NCBI RefSeq assembly: GCF_001417965.1
Contig: NW_018388191.1
Location: 1,042,972-1,106,971, forward strand
DNA length: 64,000 bases
Source of the DNA: Exaiptasia diaphana
Taxonomy: Eukaryota; Cnidaria; Anthozoa; Actiniaria; Aiptasiidae
Direction of reading: 5' to 3'
The position numbers were made by a program, and so were the translations under genes. The notes below the pieces were generated by a model that searched no databases, was not told the origin of the DNA, and saw only the letters and a list, made by a program, of their open reading frames with translations. Numbering within the stretch: the first letter of the stretch is position 1; every line of letters begins with the position of its first letter. Positions 1 to 12,185 of the stretch are shown here, piece after piece.

Positions 1-50
1 CAACAACAACCAACAACAACAAAAGAAAGAGAAAAAAAGAAAAAAAAGGG
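1..50. repeat. CAA/A-rich simple repeat at the window edge
   Basis: A run of CAA triplets followed by an A/G-rich tract. The stretch 51-484 holds no convincing gene. A 3' terminal exon of the neighbouring minus-strand TBC gene could lie here or beyond the window, but none could be fixed by phase. Confidence 0.7.
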
Positions 51-484
51 GTATGAGAAACGACAAACATTCCGCGACAAGTTTTTTTTTTTGTATGAAG
101 AAGAATGTTTCTAACAAATCACAAACGAAAACTATTTTCGTAAGGCATTTACGTTCAGCCTCCAGTAAGGGTAGAGGTTCACGTATGGAAAGCATTTCCT
201 TACGGAATGCGTTGGAGCATAAGAGAAGCCTACGGAAATATGTTAAGTGCATACAGGGTTTAGTCACGTGCGTAAAGTAAGTACTAACAATGATATTATA
301 AAGATACTGTAGTCTTCACAGCGTATTTTATATTGAGCTGTATTTTGCAAATTTTATTGTCATTACATATAACCGCAAATTAAATGTACTCTAAAATACC
401 AACGTAGCACGCTCTAAGCATTAGAACTATATCTTGCCATTATTATATTATTATCATAATCATTAATTATAATTGAATACTCAC

Positions 485-3400
485 ATTGGTTTACACCGAC
501 AAACGCCATTCGTAGGACGTCCCTCAGCATATCTTGTACTTCACTGTCACCTGACGAAACAGCAGGACTTGGTAATGATGGTTGTAATGGTGATGACAAT
601 GTAGACCGACTTCTAACTGGTACATCCTGGTTTCCTTTTATTCGAGCTATTTCGTATCGAAGTTTTTCTATTTCGTCTCCCATTTGTTTTTCTATCGTAG
701 TTCGTTTTTGTTGCTCAAGTAACAGATCACGTTCTAAGGATGCAATCTTGTCTGCTTGAGTTCTCTTGTCTTGGTCGAACGCAAGTTGTATTTCTTCTTG
801 TTCATGTCTTCTTCTTGCATCCTCTTCTCTCTGCCTTTGGATTTCCTCATTCCTGTATAATTCATAGTGGTTAACATAAGTCGTCTGAATTGCTCGACGA
901 CAATGGTCAGTATTTGGAAAAGTAGTCACGGTTACTCGCAATCCAAAAGCAAATAATTTTTTTGGATATTGTCATTTTGTTTGTCTTGTCCATGCTATTA
1001 CTCACCTTCTCTGCTTTTCGATCTTCTTTCTCTCCATTTCTCTTGCTTCTCGGGCAGCCCGTCTGTCTTCTGGTCGTTGCCTGGTCGCAGGTCTGTCCTG
1101 GAACCACCATGTCCAAGGCTGTGTTTTCCCTAGAGCTTTGAAACAATGATCACTTATTAACGAATAACTAAGGATCAGTTCTTTATTGCTACTTCACAAT
1201 TTTATTAACCCCAAGGATTTTGTCACCAGAAATTAAGCTAAATTAAGTGAAATAGTGATAGTTCTTTATCAAATTGAAGCCGTTTCCTTTTACATGAGTC
1301 AACAATGAGTCAAAAGGGCATTGAGCCATGATAAAGTAGATTATTATTATTATTAATATTAAAAGTCTTACTTGCAACAGGATCTACAAGAGGAAGCTCA
1401 AACCCTTGCACTTCTTCATTGATAAGGTTTCTCCAATCAGGCAAAAAACGTTGGTCAATCTGAAAACGAAAAAATAAAATAAAATAAAGGAATCGACTTT
1501 AATTCTAAAGACCAGGATAACATCATCATATAAACTAGGAATATTAACCTCATTCTGTAATTGTCTTGTCTTCAAACTCTTGGAGCCTTCAAAAAGCACA
1601 GATTCCACGTCCTTTGTCTGAGTTTCAAAATGAAAGAAAAAAGAGGAAAACAATAAGGTGTGTGTCAAATCTTGCGCTTCAAAGTAGAATCTAGAATGAC
1701 TCAAATAATTCAACACACATGTAGTACCAAAATATTGTTGAGCTGAAAGTGGCTGAGTCACACGCTTTTACATGAGATTAATTCGAAGACAAGAGTGTAT
1801 CATTCATGTCAAGTACGACATTTTAACCAGGTCCAACTTTCATAATGTACATACATTAATTTATAGCTGCAAAAGCACTATAACAGACACATACATTGTA
1901 TCAGAAACATTTTGGATTTATTCCTGTTGTCAAATGAGTACTTACAGTTTTACAATCTTTTATTTCATCATTCAGTAATAATAAGAGAACTACTGCAAAT
2001 GTTGGAATACATTTAAGCTTTTGCAACTTTAAGCTCAGGATATGCTGATCCCAAATGTAACAGACAACATCTAATGGCAAGTAACCTGGTGAATAATACA
2101 ACACTAGATAAAAAGAGGTAGCTTCTTAATAAAAATATGAAATGCTAATAAAACAAAATAACAAAAGGAGATAACAAAAGGTAATTACAAACTAATAAAC
2201 TTGTTTTTCTCATCACATTTTCTTCTCACTCCCTGAAGGCATAGACAGATCAGTTCTGTTTCAACTGCACCAAATTTCAGAGTTTGATCTGGGAAATGCA
2301 GTACTATGCACTTACCGACAAACATGCTTCTTAAATATGACCTCATTAGATTGACAAGACTGACAGAGAATGTTGCCAAATGGTTTCCTGAATGAAAACA
2401 AAACAAAGTCATACTTGAACTAAAATTAGATGCAAACACAGGTAGCTTGACTTAAACTGAGATTAAATTGGGATAATGATCATATCAGACAGTACAATAC
2501 TCTCTCCTTCCCTCCCCTTTCCTTTAGCCTTGGAGCACATATTTACTGTAAGTTAGATTAAATTGAAAAGCCCTCAGAAATGGTAATAATTTGTAGATTT
2601 GATACCATGAGATGAAAGTAACTTCTCCAAAAACTCAGCAAACTGCTGATCCTGTGAGTCAACTAAGGATGCCATGATTTCACCTACATGTTTAAGAGCA
2701 ATGTTGAATTCCTTGATAAATAAAAACAAAAATAAAAGTCATTCTAGCAACTTGTTGTCTTTTTGTGTTTGAAAGTAATGAAGGGGTCGCATGTGTTTCC
2801 TCTTTCTATTCTCTCCTGAGGTGATGTAATCCCATAACACCTTGCAGTCACATTTTAAAACAGTTAACCTCCATGGGAAAAAGCTGGAGAGACGAGGCTA
2901 GGTTACTCTACATTTCCTCTCACTTTCCAAAACTTACTGCCAAGAATTTTGTGTGCTGAAACAGTCAATGGTTGGGTAGTATATCTGACCATATCTGGGT
3001 CTGAGTTGTCTGGTTAGAGAACCATGCCACTAACAACCTATATCTTACCTTTGATCCTGCTTCTTTCATATATACAGGTCTGTAGTCCAAAAATGTGTAA
3101 AACATTTCAAATACATCTGCAGATATTTCCTCAACATTACCATGACAACTATCACCATGGAAACTATCTTCAACTACCACTTTAAGAAATGGGATCATTA
3201 AAAGATAGTCTGTGTCATCCAGAGACTCTTTAGAATAAAACTGTTTGTAAGCTAAGCATTTGGTCATTACATGCACTAATAAGTCCACTTGCTGTTTTGG
3301 AAGATTCACAAACAACAACTCAGATGCTACAAATGCATGACACTTTTGAACAATAGCATTTTCTTGCACCTTGCTTGGTTTCCATTGCTCCTTAAGGTAC

Positions 3401-3879
3401 TTATCTCGTAATCCTGGATTTGATAAAAGCATTTTCCAAATTAGCTTTCTTAGTTTGGGGGTTAAAGGTCGATTGAAGCACGTGAACAGTTTTGTCCTCA
3501 TATCAGGCCATTTGTGGAGCAATGCTGAGCAAGAATCGCAAGCAGAATCCAACATAAGGTCTGTCTTTGTCTTTTCATTTGATGGATTTACAAGTTCATC
3601 CATAATACTTTCGTTAAGACGTTGATCAAGCTTTTCGGAGACCGTAGCAACGAGATTTTTGTGTCGTAAACTTGATTTCACCAGCTTCCCAGCTCGATCT
3701 AAGAACAAGATTTTCTCAGGTTCCTTGAGATCTGAGAAATAAGAGACATGATTCTCCGTTAACTGCTGCTGTACCGCTTCAAACAATTCCGAAACTAGTT
3801 CACTCCACTCCGTCGTTTGGGCTATATCATCTTTAGCTTGACTCAACCATGGTGAACTTTTGGTTGTTGTGGACGCCAT
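485..3879 (-). CDS. TBC-domain (Rab-GAP-like) protein with C-terminal coiled coil, 3' end unresolved
   Basis: Eight exons join in phase: 3049-3879, 2606-2711, 2316-2387, 1946-2085, 1549-1617, 1372-1459, 1006-1129 and 485-852, giving about 599 residues before the open 3' end. A TBC fold is suggested by PLTPKLRKLIWKMLL (near residue 140) and by the late-domain signature GYLPLDVVCYIWDQ. TBC proteins normally accelerate GTP hydrolysis by Rab GTPases in membrane traffic. The usual IxxDxxR and YxQ finger motifs are not visible, so this may be a non-catalytic TBC scaffold (inference). The last two exons encode a basic stretch (PEDRRAAREAREMERKK) and a charged coiled coil. The final exon ends on a good GTGAGT donor, so at least one more exon is missing. 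No named human orthologue was recognised. Start chosen at the first ATG of the long exon (MASTTTKSS). Confidence 0.72.
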
Positions 3880-4255
3880 TTTGGAAATAGAACTATTTTG
3901 TTACTATGAGAGGGGAGGGCTAGATATGCCTATGATTTTTTTAAAAATCACTTTTTGTGACAGGGGTTTGCTTTCATTTTTAGTTATTAATATAATCTGA
4001 AAGAAAAGAAGCTTATTACTTAGAAGAATAGGAAATCAATAAAATTTGGAGTAAAGTTTGCTGTGGTTATAATTGTTTTTTTACATGGTGCGGAGCTCCT
4101 GTGGTTATACTTTGAAGAGAGGAGACTGGGTTTCCCGCCTAGAAATAAATTTGCAAAACAAGTAAGCAGCCATTTTACGAAGCATAAAAATGTCGTCCCA
4201 CAAAAAGGCGATATTTCTACTTTCTGGTTAAATAATAATCCTCAAAATCATAGAT
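3880..4255. promoter_or_regulatory. Shared promoter region between divergent genes (TBC protein and CDC45)
   Basis: Only 376 bases separate the two start codons, which point away from each other, so both transcripts must initiate in or near this interval. A short upstream ATG frame of 13 codons (ATG at about 4189) precedes the CDC45 start and could act as a uORF. No TATA box is obvious. The shared-promoter call rests on gene arrangement only. Confidence 0.5.
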
Positions 4256-7200
4256 ATGTTTGTAGAAAAGCTAAAAGAAGAAGTTTACGATGTCATCTTG
4301 CAAGAAGTAAGTCAAATTTGTATAAAATAAAATCGACTTGTAAACGCAGAATTCTTTGTATTTTGTACAATAATTAAGCTGAACCGTAATTCTTTGAATG
4401 TTTTTAGCGAGTTCTCGTTCTTGTTTCGATGGATGTCGATGCTCTGTGTTCGTGCAAAATACTCCAGGTTAGTATCACTAGATGTCTGTTATAAAACCAC
4501 TAAATTTAAGTTAAGCTTATTATACAAGTTACACTTTTCAAGTTAGCTTAAGTTATCGACACAGAGAAAACTGAGTGTTTAATCAGAGTTAGTAGAGGTT
4601 AATGTGATGATCATTTATTCCATCCCGACTATGGATATAAGCAAACTCTTGGATGTACTTCTAGCATGATATGGCTTCATACTTGCAAAATTGTGATTAT
4701 TAAATGTTGTGCACTCAATTTCGTTGAGAAATGAAAGAATTGATTCACTCAGCTCTATTATCATCCTTTACATGTTTTTTTAATAAGATTTTGAATATTT
4801 AAGTCTGTGAAGAATATTAGGTCTCTACGGTGAATAATAATTTGCCTTGATGTGCTATGTTTGTGATTATGTGATCTGATTGTGTGATTGCGCTTGTGCC
4901 TGTAGTGGTTGTTCAAATGTGATAGCATCCAGTATACACTAGTACCTGTCAGTGGCAAGGAGGACCTTGCTAGAGCTTATCTAGAACACGCCGATCAGGT
5001 AAACCATGGTTATTACTATATGTAAGTCAGGGTATACAAAATACTAAAAGATAAATACTCAGTTTTGTTCCTTCTACGTGTGTTTTAATATTCCGAGCTT
5101 TCGGACAACTTGTCCATCATCAGGGCAAAATGAANTTACAATGCGTGCGCGAGGATACAAATGTAAACAAAACACTATGGTAACATAACTGCTTAAGAGC
5201 GCGCAATAGTTCAAATCAATTAACATAATTTCATTTTGCCCTGATGATGGACAAGTTGTCCGAAATCTCGGAATATTAAAACACACGTAGAAGGAACAAA
5301 ACTGAGTATTTATAATGAATCCTACGTATGAAAACATTTAAACATACTAAAAGATCTACTTTAAGCATTGGTAGTTGATAAAGCACTTATACTTAGTAAC
5401 CTCATTGTGAACTATAGATCAAACATATATTCCTGATTAACTGTGGTGGGAACATCAACCTTCTTGAGATGTTAGAACCTGATGAAGATATCAGATTTTA
5501 TATTGCTGACAGGTAAAGTATAGCTTATTCTTAATCATGTTATTCTATAGCATTTTTGATGATCATTTGTTTGTTTTGTATGAATTAGTAATATTATCCT
5601 AATTATTTTCCACAAAAACTTTCTTATAATATGCTAAAACAACAGCTATGTTTTTTCTCATGATTTTGTTTTGCTGATCTTTCATGCAGCTTGTCCATCT
5701 TCAGGGCAAGAAATCAAAAGCTACACAAGCTTCATTATTTGATTTTACAAATTCTAACTGGCAGATTGTATTTATGTGCATAAGTTGTCTAACCTTAACA
5801 GTCTATGGTTTGTTGTATTTACCAGCCACAGACCTCTTCACTTGGATAATATATATAATCAAGACCAGGTGAGTAAACCAAGGAATGGAATACTCCCTGT
5901 TATTTTGTTTCTATTTCAATATGGTCCTAAACAGCCTTTTGTCCTTGTTTAGGAAATACTTTTTATATGAGTTTAATCATATCTCAGCTTTTTGAGTTGT
6001 CTTTGGATTGTCTATGTATTGTTTCATCCTGAAATGCCCAGCATTGCACGCTACACTTTCTACAACTTTCTACAACATATAAATAGTTATATTACTGGAT
6101 AGGTATTATAATATATAAATTAAGTGTAGTGTTATTCAATTTATTGATATCTGTTTTAGGTGAAAATTCTTATGAAAGAAGGTGAAACCTTAGAAGTGCC
6201 TGACTTTGATGACATATATGCAGAATCTGAGGTACATTGTAACTTTGATAACATAGTAAGAAATTATAGAGCGGATTTCGTATGAGTGGGAAACGGACGG
6301 TACTGTACTGTGTCCGTAATCGTACTGTAACCAAATTCTAGTGCCCCATTGGTTCACCAAAATTCTGCAGGCCAGGTGCGGTAACTGTGCGGTAACCGTG
6401 CGGTAACGGTGTCCCACTCATACGAAATCCGCTCTAATAACAGCTGCATATCTATGCTGTAAACAAATCATTGATTTTTATAGCAGACCATTCATTGCCA
6501 CCAGAGCAAAAAGTAAATGCCGTTTAATGCGAAAGAAATATCAGCTTAAAATATAAGTTTGGTCTGTCAAATCATTGTTGTATGTTGTTTTTAAGCTTGA
6601 AGAACCTTTGACTGGTCTAACTGCTTTGAGATTTGCATTGTGTTGACCAACAAATCAGGGTTTTTTTGCGCTGTAATGCAGGAGAAATCTGGTTGCAATC
6701 AGAGGCTTTATTCAGATTAATATCATTAATGATAATAGGATGATGATGATAGTCATGATGATGATGATGATGATTCAGAGCCATCATCAAAACGTCAAAA
6801 GACTGATGAAGGAGAGAACAGTCTTAGTGCAAGAGCAAAAAAGAAACAGTGGGAACGCAAAAGGTAATCCACTACATGCTGTATGGTATCTACAGCCAAG
6901 ATAGACAAAACATCTTTAAAAACAAAATATTACAATTATATCATATGGCAACATGTTTGTACTATTATTATAGCTTGCATACATTTTGTAATTCGTGTTA
7001 TTGGTGTGTATTATAGTCTTTTTTGCTTCAATCATAGTCGCAGGAACTGCTTTAAACAATAATATTGAATCTCTCTTTGTTTCCAGGCAGGATATCCTGT
7101 ACAGATATCATGAATATGCATTTTATGGAACATCAGTAAGTACATGATTTGTTGGTAGAGTTGACTATAAACCATGAATACAGTTTTAAATACAGGGCCT

Positions 7201-10200
7201 TTCTGTGCACGTACCACAATCTATTGTAATACATTACTTTGTATTTTGGGGTATTGTTCAGCTTCTGTTCTATTATTTTGATTTTTTGTTTCTATGTGAT
7301 ATTTAGTGCTCTGTTATTGCTCGAGTACTCACAAAAGCAAGTTAAATATGTGTCATATCTCCATGTGTTTCATGCACCAGTAGTGTTCAGTAATGTCAAT
7401 AATAATGCTATCTTGTAGTCAGCTGTCGTTATGTATGAATTGGCCTGGAAACTAAGCAAAGACAGTAATGACTTATTATGGTGGGTAACAAAAAGTACTG
7501 TACTGTATGTTATTGATATTGGGATTCACTGTTTGGCATCTCATCAAGTAAAATGTTTTATTATGATTTGTAGGTTGGCAGCCATAGGATTGACGGACCA
7601 ATATCTAAACGAGAGAGTAGACAGGCAAGTCAATGTTATTAGTGTATTTTTTAACATTGGGTAGTATTTGGTCTTCTTCTTATCTCTTAATGTTAACATA
7701 CAAGAGGGGATGTATTTACGTCTATAATATACAACAGTTTGCAATACAATACATAAATATATCACAAAATGAGAAGACCAAAATGGATTGGGATAAAAAA
7801 TATACAGGAACTATACTAAGGGAAGAAAGGAAAGAAAATGAGAAAAAGAAGACTGAAAAATACAAAACAAAATGAGGTGAAAATGAATATGAAGAATATA
7901 ACACTGTTAAAGTATACCTAATAGATATTTGCATATTTCAGTGAAAAGTATGTTAGTGATGCAGAGACTTTGCATGAACATGTCATGAGGCACAATCATG
8001 GAACAGATGAGAATGGTGTATCAATCAATTGTATGAAGATAGCTTTTGACGCTGAGTATCCTTGACATTATTTTGTTTTCTTGCCTGTCCAAAATGATCA
8101 TTTTACCATATTCTATACTAGTTTAAATATTTTCTGAGTTCATCCAACATGTATTAATATATATGCTAAATTAACCTTAATATAAACAGACTTCGGTTAG
8201 CTTTATACCGTCACTGGTCTTTGTTTGACAGTATTTGTCACTCCAACTATACAGCATGCAGGTACAGTCAAAGAACAATGTCTGCATAGTGTAGGAAAGT
8301 CTAATTATGAGTCATTTCTTGTTTATTATAGGTTTAGAGTTTGGACAATGAAAGGCAAAAAGAAGCTGCATGAGTTTCTTGCTGATATGGGGTAATTAAT
8401 TTTATCTTGCATTATGAAGAACCAATAAAATCAGCATAATATAATGCTCATGTCTGCCTATTAAGTATGGTCTTAAACTTATTAAATATATTTTTTTCTT
8501 CTCTTTTTTCCTTGTCCATCACCTGTTAATTCAATCATTTTCGTATTCAATCTTTAGCATTCCACTTGCTCAAAGCAGAGAAACCTTCTCAAGTATGGAT
8601 GTTGAATTAAGGAATAATTTAAAAGAATGGATCTCTACTTCTGCTGAAAAATTTGGGTGAGTATTTTTTTTTTCTTGAAATTGTACTACCTTGCTACTTG
8701 TATTACTTTCCCTTTCCCATGTTTTCATTTTTTAATTCCCATTCTTGCTGCATATATTCCTTGGTTGTTTGCAGTATGGATGAAATCACATATGGATCAT
8801 TTCATGTCCAATATGGTTTTAGAAATAAGGTGAGAATCTTTTTTTCCAGGAAATGTTTTTACATAAAAATCACTTGTGCCTAATTTGTTTGTGTTTTGTC
8901 AACAGCTTTGTGCAAGTGATTGTATGTATGCTGTTAATGCTATTCTTGAGATGCCGGTAATTTCCTGACTTACATGTGCATTGATTTTGTTTTCATTGAT
9001 ATTCATTTTGATTAATTAATTTTTGATACTGATCAGGATGAAAATAGTAAATCTGATAAATTCCTTCAAGCCTTGGATTCGTTGTCCAGGTAAAGTACTT
9101 TGTATTTATAACTCTTCACAGTAATTATTGGACGTGTGATCCAATAACAACTACAAACAGCTGCAAAGAAAGATACATTACGACACTCTATAGTGATTGA
9201 CAACAATATTACCATTCTCATTTGATATTTCTAGATCTAACACAAAACTTTTACTTGATGGCATTGAGATGGCAAAAACCCAGGTATTAAATAAAAACCT
9301 GAAAGTAATGCAAGAGAGAGAAAAATTAGTAAAAGTTGTTATGGTTCAAAGCAGTGCATACATATTACTTTCAAATGTATACCCTCACCATGATATAAAG
9401 TGTGGATTAACCATATATGTACTGTGAGACCTCTTTATCAATTTGAATGTTCAAGTTTTTTATCAAATTACTGAGAATAATGAAAACACAATGGAAATGA
9501 CACAACAAGTTTTCTTTTTCTTGATGGATTATGTGATGATGTTGTTTTTTTATCAGCTGACTGCATTAGTGAATCAAGTCAGGTCACTCATTGACATGCA
9601 TCAGGTTGTATGTGGGGGACCGTTTCTGTACGCTTTTCTTCGAGAGGTAAAATAGTTAGATTCTATTATAGCTATGTATAGCTGTGCAAATGCGATATAA
9701 CATATTTGTGGCACAAGGGATCGTTTGTGGGGGAATTAATGGAACCAACATCAGCCTCATTATGATTATCAAACCGTTTATGCACTGTAGGGAACGCCTG
9801 ACCTTAAGATGTTCAGTAAACCTATTGTTCTTGGTGCCTTAGCAAGATATGTGTTGAATGCATATGTTGGAATGGTAAGTAACACAATATAATCATATTC
9901 CCATCCAATATTCCATTCAATTCTCTTCTATTCAAATCGTCTGTTCTTCAATTCTCATACAATTTCCCATTCAATTTTCTGATCCAATTTCCGTTCAAAT
10001 CCCTGCCAATTTCCCAAATTGCTTTTTTTTCTCGTTTCTTGCAGTCTAAAAACAAGCGCGCTGCGGCTTTGCCGTTCGTCTTGGCCACTCCATTAGATAC
10101 AGATAAAGGTATTGAAATATTTGTTAGTAAAAAAACCGTTAAAACCATTAAGACTAATGTGAGAAAACCACCGTCATGATCGTGTAAATATTATAGGATG

Positions 10201-10882
10201 ATTATTGTTTTCCAGGTACCTGTCTCGTGACTGGCGTTCCTCCTATTGCTGATGAATCCAAGAAAAAGTAAGTTTTTTTTGTCCTCTTTTAGCATTTCCA
10301 TGACCAGCCGGTTGTAACCATCCGATAGATCGTTGTAGTTTGTTGGACGTTTTCTAGCTATTGCTGTCCTTGTAGTTTTTTAGGTCGAGCGTTTGAAATG
10401 GCCGCTGATAAAACCAAGGCTCGGTCCCAACATGATTCTTTCGATTCAGCAGGTAAAAAATTCTCAGTAGATTGGGAAATGGGAGCTCTTCATCATATAA
10501 TCACATGAACTATGTGATTCAGAACTTCCAATCCCTATCTACTTTCCTTTCATCTCTCCCCACTTTCTTTCAGTTTCCCATCCATCCATCCCCCCCTCTT
10601 TCCTTCTCTCTATCCTAATTACTCCCTTATTGTCTTTCTTCCATTTTTCCTCTCTTTTATGCTCCTTTTCCCATCTCCTTTTTTCTTCATCACTCTGTTC
10701 ATAGTAAGCAGAGAAAGATTGTACTAACTAGAATCTGTTCATCCATTCTTCCTGCTTTTCAACCATTCAACCATGTATTTTTTATCCATTCAAGCAATGA
10801 TTTGTTCTGTTTTCCAGTCATCGAGATAAAGAGCGAAGACAGAGAGAAATTCTTTGACGCTCTTTCCGCCCTTCTTCTGTAA
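4256..10882 (+). CDS. CDC45: CDC45, DNA replication initiation factor (CMG helicase subunit)
   Basis: Twenty-four exons give 561 aa, close to human CDC45 (566 aa). Exons: 4256-4306, 4408-4467, 4906-4998, 5418-5512, 5826-5868, 6160-6231, 6739-6863, 7087-7135, 7419-7480, 7574-7624, 7942-8055, 8190-8261, 8332-8391, 8558-8656, 8775-8829, 8906-8956, 9037-9089, 9235-9283, 9557-9646, 9791-9874, 10045-10108, 10216-10267, 10376-10452, 10818-10882. Family-specific blocks include [73 protein letters not shown] and the end [20 protein letters not shown]. An acidic Asp-rich insert (residues about 140-160) matches the acidic loop of the family. CDC45 joins MCM2-7 and GINS as the replicative helicase in S phase. 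The intron after 7624 has a GC donor. All phases close to the TAA. Confidence 0.96.
5041..5355. mobile_element. Foldback (inverted-repeat) element in a CDC45 intron
   Basis: Near-perfect inverted arms of about 80 bases (about 5051-5135 and about 5228-5313) flank a roughly 90-base centre. The 12-mer ATACTAAAAGAT occurs at 5041-5052 and 5344-5355 and may be the target-site duplication. Each arm contains CTGATGA-hairpin-GAAA, resembling a hammerhead ribozyme core as found in Penelope-like elements (see findings). The N near 5135 sits at the inner end of the left arm. The 87-codon open frame across it is a by-product of the palindrome. Confidence 0.75.
6267..6436. mobile_element. MITE with 25-bp terminal inverted repeats in a CDC45 intron
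   Basis: 170 bases bounded by TAGAGCGGATTTCGTATGAG and its inverse (perfect for about 25 bases). The interior has short GCGGTAAC repeats and no coding capacity. Flanks suggest a TA or ATTA-type target. A diverged relative with the same terminal motif lies at about 27790-27968. Confidence 0.8.
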
Positions 10883-12185
10883 CCATGGATGTAATAACAG
10901 CTGGTTGGAAATACTGCTGGCTCTACAATTTTTATCGCGATTTCTAATGTATTTCAAATTTCCAGGTAATACCGGCCACATGTGGACAATGCCTTATTAT
11001 TAGCAAGTGAAGTACATAAAGGTGCGGTTAAATTGTGCAGAATTCTCAGTAATTATCACTTTAAAACCATTACATTACAAGTTGCTGAGAAACTTACACA
11101 TTGTAGCTTCACCTTGATACCTTGCTGGAACTTAGCTTATTTAACAGGGTGTTCGTATTAGCGGGATCTTTTCTTTTAGCTCTAGTGTACTATAAACTGA
11201 ACTAATATTCTATAAAACTAATACATGTAGATATTCAATTGAAAATTGTCTTAGACAATCGTGTCCAAATCGTGTCGAATCCAAATCATAAGGGCGTAGT
11301 ACGAAAAATGGTTAATCATTGATTCATAGACGAAAATAAATTTGGCTTTACAGAATCGACTCTTGTGTCAGTCAAAGTTTTGACCAAATGTATGCAAAGA
11401 ATCGGTGTTGGTCAGCAATCGTTCGGCCGTTTGTACTAGCAACTTATATATTAACGTACCACCATAGTTACTAACTCAAGGTTGACTATGGTCCTACTAA
11501 GCATACATGCTTTGGTATATCTACTAAGGGTGCATTGATAGTATAAGTGTAATATAGCTGATTTTTATACGAGATCATAGCCACGAAAGGGTGCCTTTAT
11601 TGCTGCAATCTGACTAGCTCCGCTCTCCATTTCGTGTACTCGGGCATCCTTATTAGGTTGTTTCTCCGCTAAACAATAGCAAGACATGGTATTATTATAA
11701 GTAATAGCAGTCCGCTGTGAAACGCCATAGTGTCCGACCGATTGTGGCCATTTTTACTGGAATATGTTGTGTCTGACTACATCACGTATTGTAAAAAGAA
11801 CGATTTGTTATAATAAAAGGACAATTTATGCTGATCCTCTTTCTATTTTATTACAAAACTATTGAAAAACGCAAGAAGTCCATGGTTTTGGAGCTATATT
11901 GTTCCAATGGCGTTTCTTGTAATCGATTGATATCTATGTTGCAGCAGGAATACAAAAGTGGTTAAATAGATTAATCTTGGCTAGTAGGAAACCTGAAAAA
12001 TAGTAAAAAAAAACACTTAACAGGTTTCCAAGGTCAACCGGAAAACTGAATAAATGAAATGAAATATGAAAAATGAATAACCAGAGAATAGCAGTGAATT
12101 TTCTATTAAATAACTCTGGATTCGAAATATTTGGCACCGGAATTATCCGTATGAAGCAATTTTTGCTGAATTGAAATCCTTACCA
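10883..12185. other. Intergenic stretch between CDC45 and the convergent matrix gene
   Basis: Holds the 3' UTRs of two convergent genes. An AATAAA-type signal sits near 11813. No conserved frame, RNA gene or clear mobile element was found. Confidence 0.5.

Noticed and set aside
907-1146. 79-codon minus-strand frame beginning MFQSSRENTALDMV
   Set aside because: Overlaps the TBC-gene exon 1006-1129 in another frame; the in-phase reading (PWTWWFQDRPATRQRPEDRR) fits the gene.
5074-5337. 87-codon minus-strand frame in a CDC45 intron
   Set aside because: It runs through both arms of the foldback element and an N; palindromic, not a gene.
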